DNA from: Azomonas tarimensis
Lineage (GTDB): Bacteria; Pseudomonadota; Gammaproteobacteria; Pseudomonadales; Pseudomonadaceae
DNA length: 64,000 nucleotides
Direction: 5' to 3'
Assembly (NCBI RefSeq): GCF_042648805.1
Contig: NZ_JBHRXZ010000022.1
Location: 124,001-188,000, forward strand
Below the pieces are notes generated by a model. The model saw nothing but the letters and a program-made list of their open reading frames with translations, was not told the origin of the DNA and did not search any database. Shown here one piece after another: positions 51,192 to 58,817 of the stretch (positions are counted from its first letter, which is position 1; each line of letters begins with the position of its first letter). Position numbers and translations under genes: made by a program.

Positions 51192-52201
51192 GCGCAGCGC
51201 CTGCGCCAGAGCCGATAGAGCGGCTCGGCCAGGCTCAACACGAGAAACAGCCGCAGCACCTGCAGGGCCGTCACCAGCGCCACCGACAGGTGCAGCGCCT
51301 CGGCGGTCAGGCTCAGCTCGGCAATGCCTCCGGGCATCATTCCCAGCATGAGCGAAACCTGATCGATCTCGGCAAGCCAGCCGAGTGCCTCGCCCAGCCC
51401 GGCCGCCGCCAGCATCGCCAGTAGCGTGAAAAGCAGGACACGGGCAAGGAATGCCGGTGCGCTGCGAAAGAACGGTCGGTCGAAATGGCTGCCCAGCGAA
51501 CAGCCGATCAACCATTGGCCCATGGCGCCGAGCCCGTCGGGCAGCGCGATGTGCAAATCGAGGCTGGCGCTGGCCAGGCCGCACACCAGCAACGGACCGA
51601 ACATCCAGGGATTGGGAAGCCAGCGCCTCAGCAGCAGGGCCGCCGCCAGGCCAGCCGGCAGCAGGACGGCCAGCCAGCGCAGGTCCACCGGCAAGGGCAG
51701 CGGCTCGGCCGCGGGCAGCTTCCAGGCGAACAGCGCCGGAATGATCAGCACCACCAGCAGCAGACGCAGGCTATGGGCAGCCGCGACGCGCTGCACGTCG
51801 GCCCCGTGGCGGCTGGCGAGGTTGGCCATCTCGCTGGCGCCGCCCGGCATGCTGGCGAAGAACGAAGTGGCTCGATCGACCCCGGCGCGGCGCAGGATCA
51901 GGATGCCGATCAGGCTGAGACCGAGGGTGCCCAGGGCACCGGCGAAGATCACCCCGAAATGACTGACGACCTGTTCCAGCACCTCGCGGGTGAAATGCAG
52001 ACCCAGGCCGGTGGCGACCAGCACCTGGCCGAGCTTGCGACCATGGGGCAGGTCGCCGACCCGCCATCCGCTGCAGCGCACCAGTATCACCGCCAGCAGC
52101 GAGCCGATCATCCAGGGCAGCGGCCAGCCGGCGAGGGTTGCCAGCCAGCCGCCCAGAGCGCCGATGAGCGGCGTCGCCCACCAGCCGGGCAGCCGCTGCA
52201 T
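51185..52201 (-). CDS. AbrB-family membrane protein
   Basis: 338-residue protein with about ten membrane helices arranged in two similar halves, each beginning with a PW-M-G-S/L pattern (GWPLPWMIGSLLAVIL and NPWMFGPLLVCGL) and containing FFASMPGGASEMA and MLGMMPGGIAELS. This is the PF05145 AbrB/GmuG-like membrane family, not the DNA-binding AbrB of Bacillus. It lies three bases after tctA on the same strand, so it is probably part of the tricarboxylate locus. Role unknown. Confidence 0.82.
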   Translation of the reverse strand: MQRLPGWWATPLIGALGGWLATLAGWPLPWMIGSLLAVILVRCSGWRVGDLPHGRKLGQVLVATGLGLHFTREVLEQVVSHFGVIFAGALGTLGLSLIGILILRRAGVDRATSFFASMPGGASEMANLASRHGADVQRVAAAHSLRLLLVVLIIPALFAWKLPAAEPLPLPVDLRWLAVLLPAGLAAALLLRRWLPNPWMFGPLLVCGLASASLDLHIALPDGLGAMGQWLIGCSLGSHFDRPFFRSAPAFLARVLLFTLLAMLAAAGLGEALGWLAEIDQVSLMLGMMPGGIAELSLTAEALHLSVALVTALQVLRLFLVLSLAEPLYRLWRRRCAQ

Positions 52202-52204
52202 GGC

Positions 52205-53722
52205 TCAGGCCTCAGCCGCGCGGGCCAGGGCCAGCTTGCGGCGGCTACGCCACCAGCGCAGCCCCGGCAGGGTCAGCATCAGCGCCACCAGCGCCCAGAG
52301 TATCAGGGTGATGGAGCTGCCCCAGAGCACACCCAGGTCGCCACCGGAAATCGACAGCGCACGCCGCAGGTTGTCTTCCATCATTTCACCCAGTACGAAG
52401 CCGAGGATCAATGCCGAGAGCGGGAAGTCCAGCTTGCGCAGGAGGTAGCCGAACACGCCCAGGCCGATCATCAGTACCAGATCGAACACGGTGCTGTGAA
52501 CCGCGTAGACGCCTACCAGGCTGATCACTGTGATGGCCGGTACCAGCACCCAGTTGGGCACGCTGAGCATTCGCGAGAACACGCCCACCATGGGAATGTT
52601 CATGATCAGCAGGATGACGTTGCCGATGAACAGCGACGCGATCAGGCCCCAGACCACGTCCGGTTGCTGTTCGAACAGCAGCGGGCCGGGGGTGATGTTG
52701 TAGAGGGTCAGGGCGCCGATCATCACCGCCGTGGTACCGGAGCCAGGCACGCCGAGGGTCAGCATAGGTATCAGCGAACCACAGGCCGAGGCGTTGTTCG
52801 CCGCCTCGGGGGCCGCCAGTCCGCGCAAGTCACCTTCACCGAAGCGACCAGAGTCACCGGCCAGGCGTTTCTCGGTCATGTAGGTCATGGCACTGGCGAT
52901 GGTCGCACCGGCACCCGGCAGAGTACCGATGACGAAACCGGCGGCGCCGCTGCGTATCGTGGTCCAGAGGGTCGAACCGAACTCCCTGGCGTTGAACAGC
53001 ATGCGCCCGCTGGCCTTGACCGCCTTCTGCCCGGCGTGGGTCTTTTCCAGCATCAGCAGGATCTCGCTGACGCTGAAGAAGCCGATCACCACGATGACGA
53101 ACTGGATGCCATCGGACAGACTCACGCTGCCGAAGGTGAAGCGGTATACGCCGGTGGTGGAGTCCACCCCGACCGTGGCCAGCGCCAGGCCGATGGCCGC
53201 GGCCATCAGCGTCTTGACCGGCTTGTTGCCGACCATGCCGCCCAGGCAGGCGATGGCGAACACCATCAGCACGAAATATTCGGCCGGACCGAAGGCCACC
53301 GCCCATTTCGCCAGCAGCGGGGCGAACAGCACCACGCCGCAGGTGGCAATGACGCTGCCGATGAATGACGACACCGCCGACAGTGACAGCGCGATACCCG
53401 CCTTGCCCTGGCGCGCCAGCGGGTAGCCGTCGAGAGTAGTCATGATGGCGGCGGCATCGCCCGGCACGTTGAGCAGGATTGCCGAGATGCGCCCGCCGTA
53501 CTCACAACCCAGGTACACGGCCGCCAGCAGGATCAGCGCGGTTTCCGGCGGCAGGCCGAGGGCGAAGGCGATCGGCAGCAGCAGGGCCACGCCGTTGATC
53601 GGGCCCAGCCCGGGCAGCAGGCCCACTATGGTGCCGACAAAGGCGCCAAACAGCGCGACCAGCAGGTTGGAGGGGCGCAGGGCGACATCGAAGCCCTGCA
53701 TCAGGAAGTTCAGCGTTTCCAT
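52205..53722 (-). CDS. tctA: Tripartite tricarboxylate transporter large permease TctA
   Basis: 505-residue permease with about twelve membrane helices. Family blocks are FVGTIVGLLPGLGPINGVALLLPIAFALGLPPETALILLAAVYLGCEYGGRISAILLNVPG and GTLPGAGATIASAMTYMTEKR. The ATG at 53722 gives METLNFLMQGFDVAL, the usual N-terminus. It begins one base after the tctB stop. Confidence 0.95.
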   Translation of the reverse strand: METLNFLMQGFDVALRPSNLLVALFGAFVGTIVGLLPGLGPINGVALLLPIAFALGLPPETALILLAAVYLGCEYGGRISAILLNVPGDAAAIMTTLDGYPLARQGKAGIALSLSAVSSFIGSVIATCGVVLFAPLLAKWAVAFGPAEYFVLMVFAIACLGGMVGNKPVKTLMAAAIGLALATVGVDSTTGVYRFTFGSVSLSDGIQFVIVVIGFFSVSEILLMLEKTHAGQKAVKASGRMLFNAREFGSTLWTTIRSGAAGFVIGTLPGAGATIASAMTYMTEKRLAGDSGRFGEGDLRGLAAPEAANNASACGSLIPMLTLGVPGSGTTAVMIGALTLYNITPGPLLFEQQPDVVWGLIASLFIGNVILLIMNIPMVGVFSRMLSVPNWVLVPAITVISLVGVYAVHSTVFDLVLMIGLGVFGYLLRKLDFPLSALILGFVLGEMMEDNLRRALSISGGDLGVLWGSSITLILWALVALMLTLPGLRWWRSRRKLALARAAEA

Positions 53723-53723
53723 A

Positions 53724-54167
53724 TCAGTTCTCCAAGAGACCAAGCACGCCCAACGGCAGCGGGACGTCGAGCAGGTAGTCGAACAGGCCGAACATCAGGC
53801 CCCCCATCAGCGCGGCGCTGATGGCGCAGGGCAGGGGCCGCCCACCGAACAGCAGGCCCAGGGCGAACACGCTGATCGAGGTGCTGAGAACAAAGCCGAG
53901 AAGCTCGTAGAGCAGCGCGTAGACCAGCAGTGCCAGGACACAAAGCACCACCTTGTGCGCCATCGCCTTGTCGAATACAGGTGCCGGGTCGCTGCCCGGC
54001 TTGAAGATCAGCCACAGCGAACCGGCGGCCATCAGCACGATAAGCAACAGCGGATAGGCACGAGGCCCCACCGGGTCGTAGGCGAAGGGAGCCTGGAAGC
54101 CCCAGGCGAGCACGGCCAGGCCGACGCAGAGCAGCAGCCAGGCTGCCGCAAAGACGCGAACGTACAT
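53724..54167 (-). CDS. tctB: Tripartite tricarboxylate transporter small permease TctB
   Basis: 147-residue protein with four predicted helices (FAAAWLLLCVGLAVLAWG, YPLLLIVLMAAGSLWLIF, VVLCVLALLVYALLYELLGFVLSTSISVFALGLLFGG and a fourth near the end). Small, poorly conserved; identified mainly from its position between tctC and tctA and its helix pattern. Confidence 0.9.
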   Translation of the reverse strand: MYVRVFAAAWLLLCVGLAVLAWGFQAPFAYDPVGPRAYPLLLIVLMAAGSLWLIFKPGSDPAPVFDKAMAHKVVLCVLALLVYALLYELLGFVLSTSISVFALGLLFGGRPLPCAISAALMGGLMFGLFDYLLDVPLPLGVLGLLEN

Positions 54168-54241
54168 GGTTGTTTCCTCGGAGACGCGGGAGGGTGGGAC
54201 AGGAGCCGGCGGACGCCAGCTCCTGTCAGGCTACAAGCGGA

Positions 54242-55216
54242 CTACTTGACCAGGCCGAACTCCGCGGCGAGCGCCTTGTATTGTTCGACCTGCTGACGGA
54301 CGAACGCCTCGAGCTCGTGGCCGGTCAGGCTCAGCGGGAACAGATCCCGGCGCTCACGCAGCGCGGCGAAGTCCTGGTCGGCCAGCAGGCCATCGAAACG
54401 GGTCTTCCACCAGTCGAACTCTTCGTCGCTGACCTTGGGGCCCATGTAGAAGCCACGGATCACCGGCCAACTGATGTCGTAGCCCTGTTCCCTGGCGGTG
54501 GGGATGTCGGCCAGCTTGCCCGGCAGGCGCTCGTCGGAGAGCACTGCGAGGATGCGGATCTTGCCGGCTTCCAGCTGGGGGGTGACTTCCCCCAGGCCGC
54601 TGCTGGTGACCTGCACATGGCCGCCGAGCATCGCCGTCAGGGTCTCGCCGCCGCCTTCGAAAGCCACGTAGCGCAGCTTCTGCGGATCGACCCCGGCGGC
54701 GCGGGCAATCAGCGCGGTCTGCATCCAATCCTGACCACCAATGGTTGCGCCGGCACCGAACACCACGCCGCCTGGACTCTTCCTGATCGCGTTGACCAGG
54801 TCATCCAGGGTTTGCCAGGGCGAGTCGTCGCGGACCGAGATGGCGCCGTAGTCGGTGCCGATCGCCGCCAGCCAGCGCACCGCGGTTTCGTCGTAGCGGC
54901 CGAACTTGCCCTGGGCGAGGTTCAACAGCGAACCGCTGGAGAAAGCGGTGATCGTGCCGGGCTGATCCGCCCGCTGAGCGACCACGGCATTATAGGCGAC
55001 AGCCCCCACGCCACCTGGCATGTAGGTGACGCGCATCGGCGCTTTGAGCAGTTCGGATTCCTGGAACCCGCTCTGGGCGAGCTTGCAGGTCAGGTCGAAT
55101 CCGCCGCCGGGCTTGGCCGGAGCAATGCATTCAGGGCGCTTCGGCTCGGCCAGCAACTGGCTGGACAGCATCAGGCAGGAAGTGAATAGCGCTACACGAG
55201 CGAGTGCGGTTTTCAT
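54242..55216 (-). CDS. tctC: Tricarboxylate-binding periplasmic protein TctC
   Basis: 324-residue periplasmic binding protein (Bug family). Signal peptide (ALFTSCLMLSSQLLA) precedes ECIAPAKPGGGFDLTCKL, the ligand-binding block typical of TctC. Later blocks are YMPGGVGAVAYNAV and VVFGAGATIGGQDWMQTALIARAAG. The second ATG (55216) has better ribosome spacing than the first (55222). Follows the OpdH-like porin gene by about 30 bases on the same strand. Citrate-type tricarboxylates are the likely substrate. Confidence 0.93.
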   Translation of the reverse strand: MKTALARVALFTSCLMLSSQLLAEPKRPECIAPAKPGGGFDLTCKLAQSGFQESELLKAPMRVTYMPGGVGAVAYNAVVAQRADQPGTITAFSSGSLLNLAQGKFGRYDETAVRWLAAIGTDYGAISVRDDSPWQTLDDLVNAIRKSPGGVVFGAGATIGGQDWMQTALIARAAGVDPQKLRYVAFEGGGETLTAMLGGHVQVTSSGLGEVTPQLEAGKIRILAVLSDERLPGKLADIPTAREQGYDISWPVIRGFYMGPKVSDEEFDWWKTRFDGLLADQDFAALRERRDLFPLSLTGHELEAFVRQQVEQYKALAAEFGLVK

Positions 55217-55249
55217 GGGCATATTCTCTGATTCTTATTGTGGACGGAT

Positions 55250-56518
55250 TTACCAGATCGGTTTGGTGTAACTGACAATGACTCGGGTCTCGTCGGCGTC
55301 ACGCGCGAAGTCCGACCGGAAGCTGGCATGGCGCAGGCGCACGCCGAGGTTCTTCAGAGGACCATCCTGGAGGACATAGCGAAGCTCGATGTTGCGTTCC
55401 CATTCATCACCCCGGGCATCGCTGCCGGTGATGCGTGCGTTGTCGCCGCTGATATAGCGGGTCATGAAACTCAACCCAGGTATTCCGACCGCCGCGAAGT
55501 TGTAGTCGTAGCGGGCCTGCCACGAACGCTGTTCGGCGTTGGCGAAATCGTTGATCTGCACGAAGTTAACCAGAAAGGGGTTGGTCCCATCGACATAGGC
55601 GAAGCCGGTGTCACCACTCAAGTGCTGATAGCCCAGGCTGACCTTGTGGCCCGCGAGGCTGTAGCCGATCAACCCGTTGAGGGCCCGGTTGTCGATCTGA
55701 CCGGCGTTGGAAGCACCCTGATCGTCACTGATGGAAAACCGCAGATCCGCCGACAGCGTCCCGCTACCGGCTGGCTTGGCAACAAGCAGGCCGAAGAAGT
55801 GCTGGCGATAGACGTCTTCCAGCTCGGCCACATGGTAGCGTCCGGTCAGCGTCTCGCTGATCCTATAGTCGAAACCCAGCATGGTCAGGTGATCGGCTTC
55901 GGCCTTGACCGCGAAGCGGCTGTTCTTGTTGTTCAGCGCCAGGCGCTCGGCATGGGTCGAGTCGCGCTGTTTCGTCCGGTCGATGCGCCCGCCGGTCAGG
56001 GTCAGACCTTCGATATCCTGGGACACCAGCAACCCGCCTTCGAAGCTTTGCGGCAGCAGACGACCATCGTTGGGTGCCAGGGTCGGCAGCTCCGGAATGA
56101 GAGTGCCGAGCCTCAGCTCGGTCTCCGACCACTTCAGCTTGCCGGTCAGGCCAAGCTTGCTGTACTCGTCGGCGGCGCGACCGCTGTCACCCACCGGCAG
56201 CACACCGCTGCCGGCGCGATCGGGGCTCGAATCGAGCTTGAGGCCGAGCATGCCGAGCGCGTCCAGGCCCACGCCAATGGTGCCTTCGGTGTAGCCGGAT
56301 TGGATGTTGAGGATGAAACCCTGGCCCCATTCTTCGCGCTTGGACTGACCAGTCCCTTCGCGGAAGTCGCGGTTGAAATAGACGTTGCGAGCTTCCAGCG
56401 TGGCGTTGCTGTCTTCGAGAAAAGCAGCCTGGCTGAGCGGGGCGAGGCCTGCGGCGACAATGGCTACGGCGAGCGCGAGGGGCGCGGGCGAGCACGGACG
56501 TCTGACGGATGTCAGCAT
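55250..56518 (-). CDS. OprD-family porin (OpdH-like)
   Basis: 422-residue outer-membrane porin with signal peptide (LALAVAIVAAGLAPLSQAA) and the OprD N-terminal block FLEDSNATLEARNVYFNRDFRE. It ends in VSYTKPIW, a typical aromatic C-terminus. Its position at the head of opdH-tctC-tctB-tctA, divergent from tctDE, matches OpdH, the tricarboxylate channel of P. aeruginosa. The ATG at 56518 has GGAGAG four bases upstream; the ATG at 56530 would contain that site. Confidence 0.92.
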   Translation of the reverse strand: MLTSVRRPCSPAPLALAVAIVAAGLAPLSQAAFLEDSNATLEARNVYFNRDFREGTGQSKREEWGQGFILNIQSGYTEGTIGVGLDALGMLGLKLDSSPDRAGSGVLPVGDSGRAADEYSKLGLTGKLKWSETELRLGTLIPELPTLAPNDGRLLPQSFEGGLLVSQDIEGLTLTGGRIDRTKQRDSTHAERLALNNKNSRFAVKAEADHLTMLGFDYRISETLTGRYHVAELEDVYRQHFFGLLVAKPAGSGTLSADLRFSISDDQGASNAGQIDNRALNGLIGYSLAGHKVSLGYQHLSGDTGFAYVDGTNPFLVNFVQINDFANAEQRSWQARYDYNFAAVGIPGLSFMTRYISGDNARITGSDARGDEWERNIELRYVLQDGPLKNLGVRLRHASFRSDFARDADETRVIVSYTKPIW

Positions 56519-56606
56519 TGAACTCTCCATTCTTGTTTTTGTTGTGAACGGCAGCAGGGCTGCCCAAACGGACGAATCGAGTCGTCAGGCGTGGATGCTA
56601 GGGGGT

Positions 56607-56626
56607 CAAGCTTTCGCCAAGCTTTC
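56607..56626. promoter_or_regulatory. Tandem direct repeat, candidate TctD binding site
   Basis: CAAGCTTTC at 56607-56615 and again at 56618-56626: a perfect nine-base repeat with an 11-base period, one helical turn. OmpR-type regulators bind such tandem repeats. It lies between the divergent opdH-like gene and tctD. Confidence 0.6.
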
Positions 56627-56700
56627 AGGGATCGACCGCTTCGCGCAGCTTGCCTCCGGGCCGGTTAAACTCATTCGATACAGCTATGTGGAGACAGCCG

Positions 56701-57375
56701 ATGCGGATCCTGCTGGTCGAAGACCACCCTCAGTTGGCCGACAGCGTCGGCCAGACGTTGCGCCAGGCCGGCTGGACGGTGGATCTTCTGAAAGATGGCA
56801 TCGCCGCCGATCTCGCCCTGGCCAGCGAGGACTATGCCCTGGCGATTCTCGATGTGGGTCTGCCTCGTCTGGATGGCTTTCAGGTTCTGTCGCGCCTGCG
56901 CGAGCGGGGCAAGACCCTGCCGGTGCTGATGCTGACGGCCCGCGGCGAAGTGCAGGACCGCGTGCATGGCCTCAATCTCGGCGCTGACGATTACCTGGCC
57001 AAACCCTTCGAGTTGAGCGAACTCGAAGCGCGGGTCAAGGCCCTGCTGCGCCGCAGCCTGGCCGGTGGCGAGCACCAGCACCGCTGCGGGCCCTTGGTAT
57101 TCGATCTCGGCACCCGGCGCTTCATCCTCGACGGCGCGCCGCTGAGTCTCACATCCCGTGAACAGGCGGTGCTCCAGGCGCTCATCACCCGGCCCGGACG
57201 GGTGATGAGCAAGGACCAGCTGGCCGCCCAGGTATTCGGCCTGGACGAGGAAGCCAGCGCCGACTCCATGGAAATCTATGTACATCGGCTAAGACGCAAG
57301 CTCGACGGAGCGGCGATCCGCATCGTCACCTTCCGCGGTCTTGGCTACATGCTGGAGCCCCAGGATGGGGGCTAG
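56701..57375 (+). CDS. tctD: Response regulator TctD
   Basis: 224-residue OmpR-family regulator. The receiver domain (1-115) has the acidic pair in LLVEDHP, the phosphoacceptor Asp in LAILDVGLPRLDGF (D51), and the lysine in AKPFELSE. The winged-helix domain (130-220) ends with MEIYVHRLRRKLDG and RGLGYML. The ATG at 56701 gives MRILLVED; the frame from 56650 is longer but unsupported. Overlaps tctE by 11 bases. Confidence 0.94.
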   Translation: MRILLVEDHPQLADSVGQTLRQAGWTVDLLKDGIAADLALASEDYALAILDVGLPRLDGFQVLSRLRERGKTLPVLMLTARGEVQDRVHGLNLGADDYLAKPFELSELEARVKALLRRSLAGGEHQHRCGPLVFDLGTRRFILDGAPLSLTSREQAVLQALITRPGRVMSKDQLAAQVFGLDEEASADSMEIYVHRLRRKLDGAAIRIVTFRGLGYMLEPQDGG

Positions 57376-58762
57376 CGAAGGCAGCCTGCGCGGGCGCCTG
57401 CTCCGGCGCCTGGCCGCGATGCTCGCGGTACTGCTCCTGATCGGCGGCTGGAGCGCCTACTGGAACGGCCGGGAGGCGGCCGATACCGCCTACGACCGCA
57501 CCCTGCTGGCCTCGGCGCGGGCCATCGCCGATGGTCTGTTCACGGCTGATGGGCGCCTCGAAGCCCTGGTGCCTTATGTGGCCCTGGACATGTTCGCCTA
57601 CGACAGCGCCGGGCGCATCTACTATCAGGTGCTGGATCTGCAAGGTGAATCGATTTCAGGTTACGCCGACCTTCCCGCACCGCCGCCAGGCACCCCGCGC
57701 ACCGACGACTATCCCGCGCTGGCTCGCTTCTACAACGGGGAATATGCCGGGGAGGGCGTTCGCCTGGTCAGCCTGCTGCAGCCTGTCAGTGAGCCCCAAC
57801 TCAACGGTATCGCCGAGATACGCGTCGCCGAAACCCTCGGTGCCCGGGAGCGGCTCGCGCGTGATCTGCTCAGCGATACGCTTTGGCGCTCAGGTCTGCT
57901 GGCACTCGCCTCGCTGGTGATGGTGTGGCTGGCGGTCAGCGCGGGCCTGCGCCCACTGGGACGGCTGAGCGAGGCGGTCGCCGAGCGCCAGCCCGACGAT
58001 CTCCGGTCGCTGCCCATGGTCAGCGTACAGCGCGAGCTCGTTCCACTGGTCAGCGCCCTCAATGGCTTCACCGGGCGACTGCGCAAGCAGTTCGAGCGCC
58101 AGGCGCGGTTCATCGCCGATGCCTCCCACGAACTCCGTACACCACTGGCCGCGCTGAAAGCACGCCTCGAACTTGGCTTGCGCGAAAGGCAGCCCGAACG
58201 CTGGCGAGAAACCCTGGAAGAAGCTGCCAGCACGACCGACCGCCTGATCCACCTGGCCAACCAGCTGCTGTCGCTGGCACGGGTGGAAAGCGGCGCCCAG
58301 GCCATCGCCGAAGGCGGCGCCCAGCGACTCGACCTGTCCGTGCTCGCCCGCGAGCTGGGCCTGGCCATGGCGGCGCTGGCCCATAAGCGAGGCGTCTCGC
58401 TGGCCCTGGAGGCAGGGCATCCGGTCTGGATTGTCGGCGAGCCCACGCTGCTCACCGAACTCTTGTCCAACCTCGTCGACAACGCCCTGGCGCATACCCC
58501 CGGAGGGGGTAACGTGGTGATCAGAGTCTTGCCCGAGGGTGTACTGGAAGTCACCGACGACGGCCCGGGCATCCCCGCCGAAGAGCGCGATCGGGTCTTC
58601 GCCCGCTTCTACCGCCGGGACACCGAGCGCTCGGGTGCAGGCCTGGGCCTGGCCATCGTCGGCGAAATCTGCCGCGCCCACCGCGCTTCCATAGTGCTGG
58701 ACGAGAGCGAGGGGGGTGGCCTGCTGGTCAGGGTCAGCTTCGCCGCGTCGAGCCGGAAATGA
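57365..58762 (+). CDS. tctE: Sensor histidine kinase TctE
   Basis: 465-residue membrane sensor kinase. Two helices (LAAMLAVLLLIGGWSAYW and LLALASLVMVWLAVSAG) flank a periplasmic sensor of about 140 residues. The dimerisation domain contains SHELRTPLAALK with the phosphorylated His, and the ATPase domain has NLVDNALAHTPGGG, DDGPGIP and GAGLGLAIV. Start ATG 57365 overlaps tctD. The pair sits divergently from the opdH-tctCBA genes they most likely control in response to tricarboxylates. Confidence 0.94.
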   Translation: MGASEGSLRGRLLRRLAAMLAVLLLIGGWSAYWNGREAADTAYDRTLLASARAIADGLFTADGRLEALVPYVALDMFAYDSAGRIYYQVLDLQGESISGYADLPAPPPGTPRTDDYPALARFYNGEYAGEGVRLVSLLQPVSEPQLNGIAEIRVAETLGARERLARDLLSDTLWRSGLLALASLVMVWLAVSAGLRPLGRLSEAVAERQPDDLRSLPMVSVQRELVPLVSALNGFTGRLRKQFERQARFIADASHELRTPLAALKARLELGLRERQPERWRETLEEAASTTDRLIHLANQLLSLARVESGAQAIAEGGAQRLDLSVLARELGLAMAALAHKRGVSLALEAGHPVWIVGEPTLLTELLSNLVDNALAHTPGGGNVVIRVLPEGVLEVTDDGPGIPAEERDRVFARFYRRDTERSGAGLGLAIVGEICRAHRASIVLDESEGGGLLVRVSFAASSRK

Positions 58763-58789
58763 AAAACCCCGGCGCAGGGCCAGGGTTTT
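58763..58789. terminator. Bidirectional terminator between tctE and gyrB
   Basis: AAAACCC (58763-58769) and GGGTTTT (58783-58789) around a 13-base loop; A-run on one side and T-run on the other, between convergent genes. Confidence 0.7.
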
Positions 58790-58817
58790 GATGGGGCAAA
58801 GTAAAACGCGGTAAGGA

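Noticed and set aside
51485..53368. 627-codon open frame antisense to tctA and the AbrB-like gene
   Set aside because: Composition-driven shadow, no recognisable protein.
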